A DNA stretch of 64,000 bases, from positions 6,016,389 through 6,080,388 of the forward strand of contig NC_035174.2 of NCBI RefSeq assembly GCF_001659605.2, written 5' to 3'. The DNA is from Manihot esculenta (taxonomy: Eukaryota; Streptophyta; Magnoliopsida; Malpighiales; Euphorbiaceae). The stretch's first letter is position 1; each line of letters begins with the position of its first letter. The notes beneath the pieces are model-generated. The model was not told the origin of the DNA. It made no database searches and saw nothing but the letters and a program-made list of their open reading frames with translations. Position numbers and translations under genes: made by a program. Of this stretch, positions 58,837-64,000 are shown in pieces.

Positions 58837-60175
58837 ATCTTTGAAGTATTTTCTCCAAGTTGGCTAGGCATTCATTGAATGAGTTGCCATACACCGTGAA
58901 ATCGTCCATGAAGACTTCAATAATTTTCTCCACATAGTCAGAAAAAATGCTCATCATACACCTTTGAAAAGTGGCTAGTGCATTGCATAGACCGAAGGGC
59001 ATCCTTCTAAATGCGAAGGTGCCAAATAGGCATGTGAAAGTGGTCTTCTCTTGATCTTCAGGTGCAACAGGGATTTGATAAAATCCCGAATATCCATCTA
59101 GGAGGCAGTAATGGCTCTTTCCAGCAAGTCTCTCAAGCATTTGATCCATGAAGAGAAAGGGAAAGTGATCCTTCCTTGTGACTGTGTTGAGCTTCCTGTA
59201 ATCCATGCAAACTCTCCACCCATTTTGCACACGAGTGGGTACTAGCTCTCCTTCAGAATTAGGGACAATGGTAATCCCAGTCTTCTTTGGTACTACATGG
59301 ATGAGACTCACCCATTTGTTGTCAGAGATGGGGTAGATGACTCCAGTGTCTAAGAGTTTCACAATTTCTTTCTTTATAACCTCCATCATTGGTGGGTTCA
59401 GCCTTCTTTGTGCCTCACGAACAGGTTTGCACTCATCCTCCATAAGTATCCGATGCATGCATGTTGAGGGTGATATGCCTTTGATGTCCTCCAAGGTCCA
59501 CCCAATTGCCTTCTTGTGTTTTCTCAATACCTCAAGGAGCTTTTCTTCTTCTTGTGGGCTGAGCTGGTTGGAAATTATAACTGGAAGTGTATTTCCAGCT
59601 CCCAAGAAGGCATATTTGAGGTGTTCTGGTAAGGGCTTCAGATCTGGTGCATTTGCTGTCTTAACTGCAGATTTTTGCTGGTTTACTGATTTGGGCAGAT
59701 TGCCTGCTGTCTGTCTGGGTGGTCTGGCCAAATCACCTTCTGTTATGTCTGTCTGTCGCAGTGATTTAGGCAGGTCATCTGTTATTGATTCTGGTGATGT
59801 GGTCAAATTTAGCCTGGCCTTGTCTGTCTGCTCCAGTGATTTGGGCAAATCAGATTCTGCTTGTCTAGGTGATTTGGGCAGATCATTTGCCACCAACAAT
59901 GTACAGCAGTCTGCTGTCTTCACTGCTTCCGTCATGGCACAACTGCTGTCCACTTCTCCTTTCCTGTAAAGACCATCATAGAGTAAGTTTTCTTAATCAA
60001 AATCAAAAATTTATTGGCTTAAATCATCAATAATATCAAGGCCATAAACAAGAGAAACATCATTGGGGAATTTCATGGTATCATAAACCTTAAACTTGAT
60101 AACTTCCCCTTCAAACTCTATGGTTAATGTACCATCATGCACATCAATTTTTGTTCTGACTGTGCTCAAGAATGG
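58837..60175 (-). pseudogene. Athila-type pol fragment (protease end and N-terminal half of reverse transcriptase)
   Basis: From about 60175 the minus strand reads a protease C-terminal part (RTKIDVHDGTLTIEFEGEV, FKVYDTMKFP), a stop near 60010, then a linker with repeated DLPKS(L/P)(R/E)Q(T/A) units (59875-59660). The reverse transcriptase follows: GWRVCMDYRKLNTVTRKDHF, LDGYSGFYQIPVAPEDQEKT and IEVFMDDFTVYG, where YVDD is FMDD. Similarity ends at KILQR beside the LTR of the nested element. RNase H and integrase are absent. The RT portion has no internal stop, but the fragment is truncated at both ends. Confidence 0.88.
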
Positions 60176-61116
60176 TCATTCTTAGTTAGTTTTATATAAA
60201 AAAATTTTGTAGAAAATTATTTGTGTAATTCTTGACATATGAAACAGCTAGAAAATTAATTATTAAAAAAACATTTTCTAATTAAAAAAAGAATAAGTTA
60301 TTTTTTAAAAGAAAAATAGCTATCTCTTTCAAAAGATTAAATTATTTTTTAAAATTTAAAAATATTATTAACACCAATAAATTTTTATATATAAATTTAT
60401 TGATAACTTCTATTTATAATACTACTATCACACAATAAAAAATATATTAAGTTCTTGAAAAACTGCAAACAGATTGTCAATTTTAACACAAAATATGACT
60501 GTATTTTAATATAAATTTTGGAGAATCCGTTGGGATCTAACCCCACATGCAACATAAAGTGAATCCTGACTATAGTAACCCAAAATTGAACATTTACAAG
60601 TTTGTTTCTACACAGGAAATATTAAATGGGTATTAAATCCTAGGCCAGTTAAAAATAATCAGAATAGTAGCACTCATAGACTATCCGATAGTAAAATCTA
60701 TCCGGTAGTAAAATATATCTGAATAAATCTGAGAGATTTCAAGTTTTACTCTCTCAATTTCCAGTCCTCCTTTTAAAAAAAAAAAAAAAAAATCAGAATA
60801 GTAATACATAAAATCAAGTTGCGAGTTGTGAATGATAAAAATTTGAGAATGGAAACTACTGAATATTGAATTTCAATTAAAGTACAGTTACAGTTAATAT
60901 CTCCGATCGGCCCGTCACCCCCACTTTAACAATTAAGGTGTTCTAGCAACAGAAAAATGTAATGACGATTTAATGTAGATTCCTAAACCCAACAATTAGA
61001 AACGGAACTAAGGCCACCGGCAACAATATATTTTCTGGCCGAGCCTCTTGATTCAGCACATTTTCAACCTGTACACTTCGTTGCCTTGCATTCCTTTTTC
61101 TCTGTCCCTCCAGAGA
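60176..61116. other. Intergenic, AT-rich, one SINE
   Basis: The Athila fragment ends at about 60175 (GAATGGTC|ATTC). AT-rich DNA and a SINE (60670-60790) follow. 60880-61116 is likely the 3'UTR of ELF5. Confidence 0.45.
60657..60803 (+). mobile_element. tRNA-derived SINE with 13-bp target duplication (family 2, copy B)
   Basis: Body 60670-60790 ends in about 20 A. AATCAGAATAGTA flanks it at 60657-60669 and 60791-60803. GGTAGTAAAATATATCTGAA and TTTCAAGTTTTACTCTCTCA align with the copy at 32148. A short 'CTATCCG(A/G)TAGTAAAAT' repeat precedes the A-box. Confidence 0.85.
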
Positions 61117-63698
61117 TCAAGCATCAAGGGCGCCGAGTGCTTTCATGTCCTCCAAAAAGGCCATATATGAGTCATCAATACTCGGAGTCTTCGAAGCTGA
61201 TGGCAAGTTTGTGGATTCTGGTTTCATGATGATAGGAGCTGCTGGTCTGGTAGCTACTGCTGCTGCAGTAGAAACTGTTGACTTGGGTTTTGATTTTGGG
61301 ACAGCAGTCTCTCTTCGTACTCGAACTGAAGCAGGAACCTGAACACACAATAAACTTGATGGTCAAGCACAGAAAAACCATGCTAGTAACAAGAGTTTAG
61401 CATAAATGGCGTTTCTCCCCTCCCAGTGCACATGAAACTTCTAAGAGCTATTTTGCAATGTAAAGAAATGGATGGTCAGATGGAAACTTCTAAGCCAAAC
61501 CTAGCTGGGTGCCACATTATCATAGAAGCAAGGTTCTTAAATCACATCGACCATTTTATAACAATGCCAGACAGAATCTGATAATTCCGTGCACTATACT
61601 ATAATCCCATTTTTCAGTGACAATTTGCTTCTCTTCATATGTAAATTGATTGGCTCCAATGAATTCTGGGAAGTGAGTTCAGATTTCTATTTTCTAATTA
61701 TAAACATTTGCAATCACCAATCAATTCTTCCATTTCACAAAATGTCTTGAAACTAATTGCTTGAAAACCTTCAGGCAATTCGCCTTTAGGTTGACTGAGC
61801 ACAAGCATTTTCTTCTTCTTCAGGCAATTTGCCTCAGGGTTGAACACAATAGAATGGTCTAATTAAGCATTAGTAGCCTTTCTTTTCCTTCATTCAATAT
61901 CCCAAGGAGAATTTTTTGACCTTTACATCATGTGTATAACAAAACTTTTAAAGGGAGAGAGATCTTATATAAGATGGCTTCATAATAACTAATCAGAGAA
62001 ATGAACATACCATAGCTGTAAGTTCCGGAGTGTGTTGTGCTAGCGGCCTCTTAACAACAGTAGATGCAGCAGATTTGACATAAGATGGCTTCTGAGGAGC
62101 AGTTGGCCGCATAGCAGCATCTTCTTGTTGTAAGGCAGGAGGAGGACCGGGTGGAAGAGGTGGTCTCATCATTGGGGGTGGTCCAGGGGGAGGACCATAT
62201 GGTGGTCTTGGCATTAGAGGGACCATTACTCCTGGAGGAGCAACTTGACCTGGAAGTCCAGGAGCAACTTGAGCCACTGGTGCCCGCATGCCTGGTGGAG
62301 GTGGAGGGGGCGGGGGCAAATGTGATAATCCTGGAGGTAACACATCAGGTTGTATTGTAGGTATCATAGTTGGTCCAGGTACAGGAGGTGGTTGCCGTGG
62401 AGGAGGTGGTGGTGGGGGAACCATTTTAACGTTATCCTTGGTTGTTGTCGGATTGTTACCATCAACTTCAGATGACACACCTTCAGACTGATTGCTGGCT
62501 GACTTCAGCACCATACCAGGAAGAGGCGGTGGTGGAGAGAGTAGAGTAGGCAACTGAATAGAGAATTGGAGACATTAGCTTTTTACCAAAAAGTGCAAAA
62601 GGAGTTTTATATTTCAGTTTACCAACTGTCTGAGTTTGTAAATACCTGCTAAAATCCTTTAGGTTTTGACATATGGACCAAGTGCAGATTAATAATATCA
62701 ATATTATTATTAATAATAAATTATTATTATTATTTTAATCCAGATTCTGGTGTTATGTGTTCTTCAAATTTAGGTTGCCTCTATGACAAAGCAGTTGCAG
62801 AGAAGGTGAAAGATAAGCTCACCTGAACTGTTCCTTTGGAGGTCGGTTCATCTGACAAGGTAGATGAGTTTCTCCCCAATTCAGTTTCACTGGTGCCAGG
62901 TGGAGGTGGCTGAGCAGATTGTTGGAGTGGTGGAGGTGGTGGAAGTAAGGTGTGACTTGCAACTTGGTCATTTGGTGGAGGGCCTGGAGGAGGTGGAGGC
63001 AGTGAGACACCCAAGCCTGGTGCAGGAGGCTTTGGTGGCATTGGGGGAGGGGGAGGTAGGGGCAAAGAAGTAGGTAGGACAGAGTTATCTCCTGAGGCCA
63101 AGGTAGAGCTCTCTGGCAAAGGAGGAGGTGGGGGAGGTGGCGGGGGAGGCACTGCTAAGGCAGCATCTTCTGACTCTGTATTTGAGGATGATGCACCAGC
63201 AGATAAGGGAATCCGGGGCCCTGCATGTCAAAATCAAATCAAAGTTAAAACACACCGACACATACAGAGCACATAATAACATATTCAAGCAGTAAAATGA
63301 GAGATAAAAAGGACCTATGGATGACTTGTACATGGGAGGCTTTCCCGGTGGTGGAGCCCCAGTAGGATTCAGTGTAGGGTGATAGTAGACAGAGTCCTGC
63401 AACCAAAAATTTGGTAAATGTAAGACCATAGGAGAGCAAAATAGGACTTATATATTATTGAGGTGAGTCCACATACTTCAGGTTTAGGATGCTTAACTCT
63501 CTCTTCCTCTTCTGCAGATGTTCTCCTCCGAGGTGGCCCCAAATGGCTGTAATAGCATACACACTTCAGTTCATCAATAAAACAAAAGATGTTAAAATTA
63601 AATTTGCTGCCACAGAAATAAAAGAATAAGAAAATAGGGACAATTTACCTGAACATGACTGGGGTCTCGCCCTTCTCCTTCATCTTCTCTTCATACTC
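61117..63698 (-). CDS. ELF5: ELF5 (WW-domain-binding, Pro-rich nuclear protein), 3' six exons, partial
   Basis: Exons in window: 63698-63649, 63546-63477, 63396-63315, 63220-62823, 62553-62011, 61338-61117; 454 residues plus an N-terminus beyond the right edge. The visible start is [20 protein letters not shown], then [20 protein letters not shown] and [20 protein letters not shown], which match Arabidopsis EARLY FLOWERING 5 (WBP11-like) as I recall it. The middle is built of long Pro runs with Leu, Met and Gly, expected to bind WW domains and to be disordered. The C-terminus [20 protein letters not shown] is conserved in the family. In Arabidopsis, ELF5 loss causes early flowering with lower FLC; the human relative acts in pre-mRNA splicing. 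The upstream exons (basic, lysine-rich N-terminus) are not in the last 300 bp of the window. Confidence 0.92.
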
Positions 63699-64000
63699 CT
63701 TTTCAAGGTATTAAAGGAAACTTGTTATTATATTTATAACCAGCATTTGATCTTCTTATTCCTTATCTACTTTTTTTTCTATTTAATTCCATCTATAAAA
63801 CATCATGAGCTGAGTAATTATAGAACCATACTAATTCTTAAAATTATGGGTCCATTAAAACTTCTTCAGAAAATGTTATTATTAATATTTTTGCTTGCTG
63901 CATTTCAAGTATATAACACAATGCTAAAGAACTTATTCACCTTTCCTATTGATGAATGTTAGTAATCCCATAAAAGCAGTCAACTGTCAACCATTCATCA
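63699..64000. other. ELF5 intron (continues past the window)
   Basis: AT-rich sequence between the first visible exon and the right edge. No ELF5 exon with the expected lysine-rich N-terminal sequence was found here on the minus strand. Confidence 0.55.

Noticed and set aside
59337..59969. 210-residue plus-strand ORF
   Set aside because: Shadow of the reverse transcriptase and DLPKS linker coded on the minus strand.

Overview
The window is nuclear DNA of a flowering plant, almost certainly a eudicot. The genes are split by AT-rich GT-AG introns, intergenic DNA is rich in A/T, and every recognisable protein belongs to a land-plant family. The remains of Ty3/gypsy retrotransposons (Tat-like and Athila-like), a hAT element and tRNA-derived SINEs fit this. 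A rosid such as a Malpighiales species is my impression only; nothing here proves the species.

Layout. 1-109: last codons of an unidentified + strand gene. 2.8-3.5 kb (+): intronless germin-like protein. 4.0-6.3 kb (-): six-exon bHLH79-type transcription factor. 10.3-13.2 kb (-): four-exon plant protein of unknown function. 14.4-16.1 kb (-): R2R3-MYB of the MYB35/TDF1 tapetum type. 17.9-20.3 kb: short deletion derivative of a gypsy element with both LTRs. 23.7-27.6 kb (+): seven-exon hydroxyproline O-galactosyltransferase (galectin domain plus GT31). 28.2-29.0 kb: pyrimidine-rich repeat block. 29.7-31.8 kb (+): decayed TFIIB pseudogene that keeps introns. 34.0-36.6 kb (+): AAA-ATPase ORF broken by a small deletion and by a 1.1-kb hAT insertion with a perfect 8-bp target duplication. 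37.4-45.2 kb (-): twelve-exon DDT-domain protein (DDR4 type). 46.9-52.2 kb (-): seven-exon HIPL protein. 53.4-53.9 kb: AT-rich short transposon. 55.9-60.2 kb: nested Athila-type fragments with an internal inversion. 61.1 kb to the right edge (-): 3' part of ELF5.

The coding genes are a mix of regulators (bHLH79, MYB35, DDR4, ELF5) and wall or secretory proteins (germin-like, GALT, HIPL). They are not an operon or pathway cluster. As I recall the Arabidopsis map, bHLH79, GALT6, HIPL2 and ELF5 are neighbours on chromosome 5, so this window looks like an expanded, transposon-diluted version of that block, with MYB35, DDR4, the AAA-ATPase and the TFIIB copy in between.

I found no wholly new functional system. 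The most unusual features are the hAT insertion that splits an otherwise readable ATPase, the inverted gag segment inside an Athila-type element, LTR hairpin repeats whose motif recurs in the protease-RT linker of the neighbouring Athila fragment, and a Tat-like derivative that retains an antisense ORF. Exon coordinates were worked out by hand from splice sites and reading frame. UTRs and transcription starts are not resolved.
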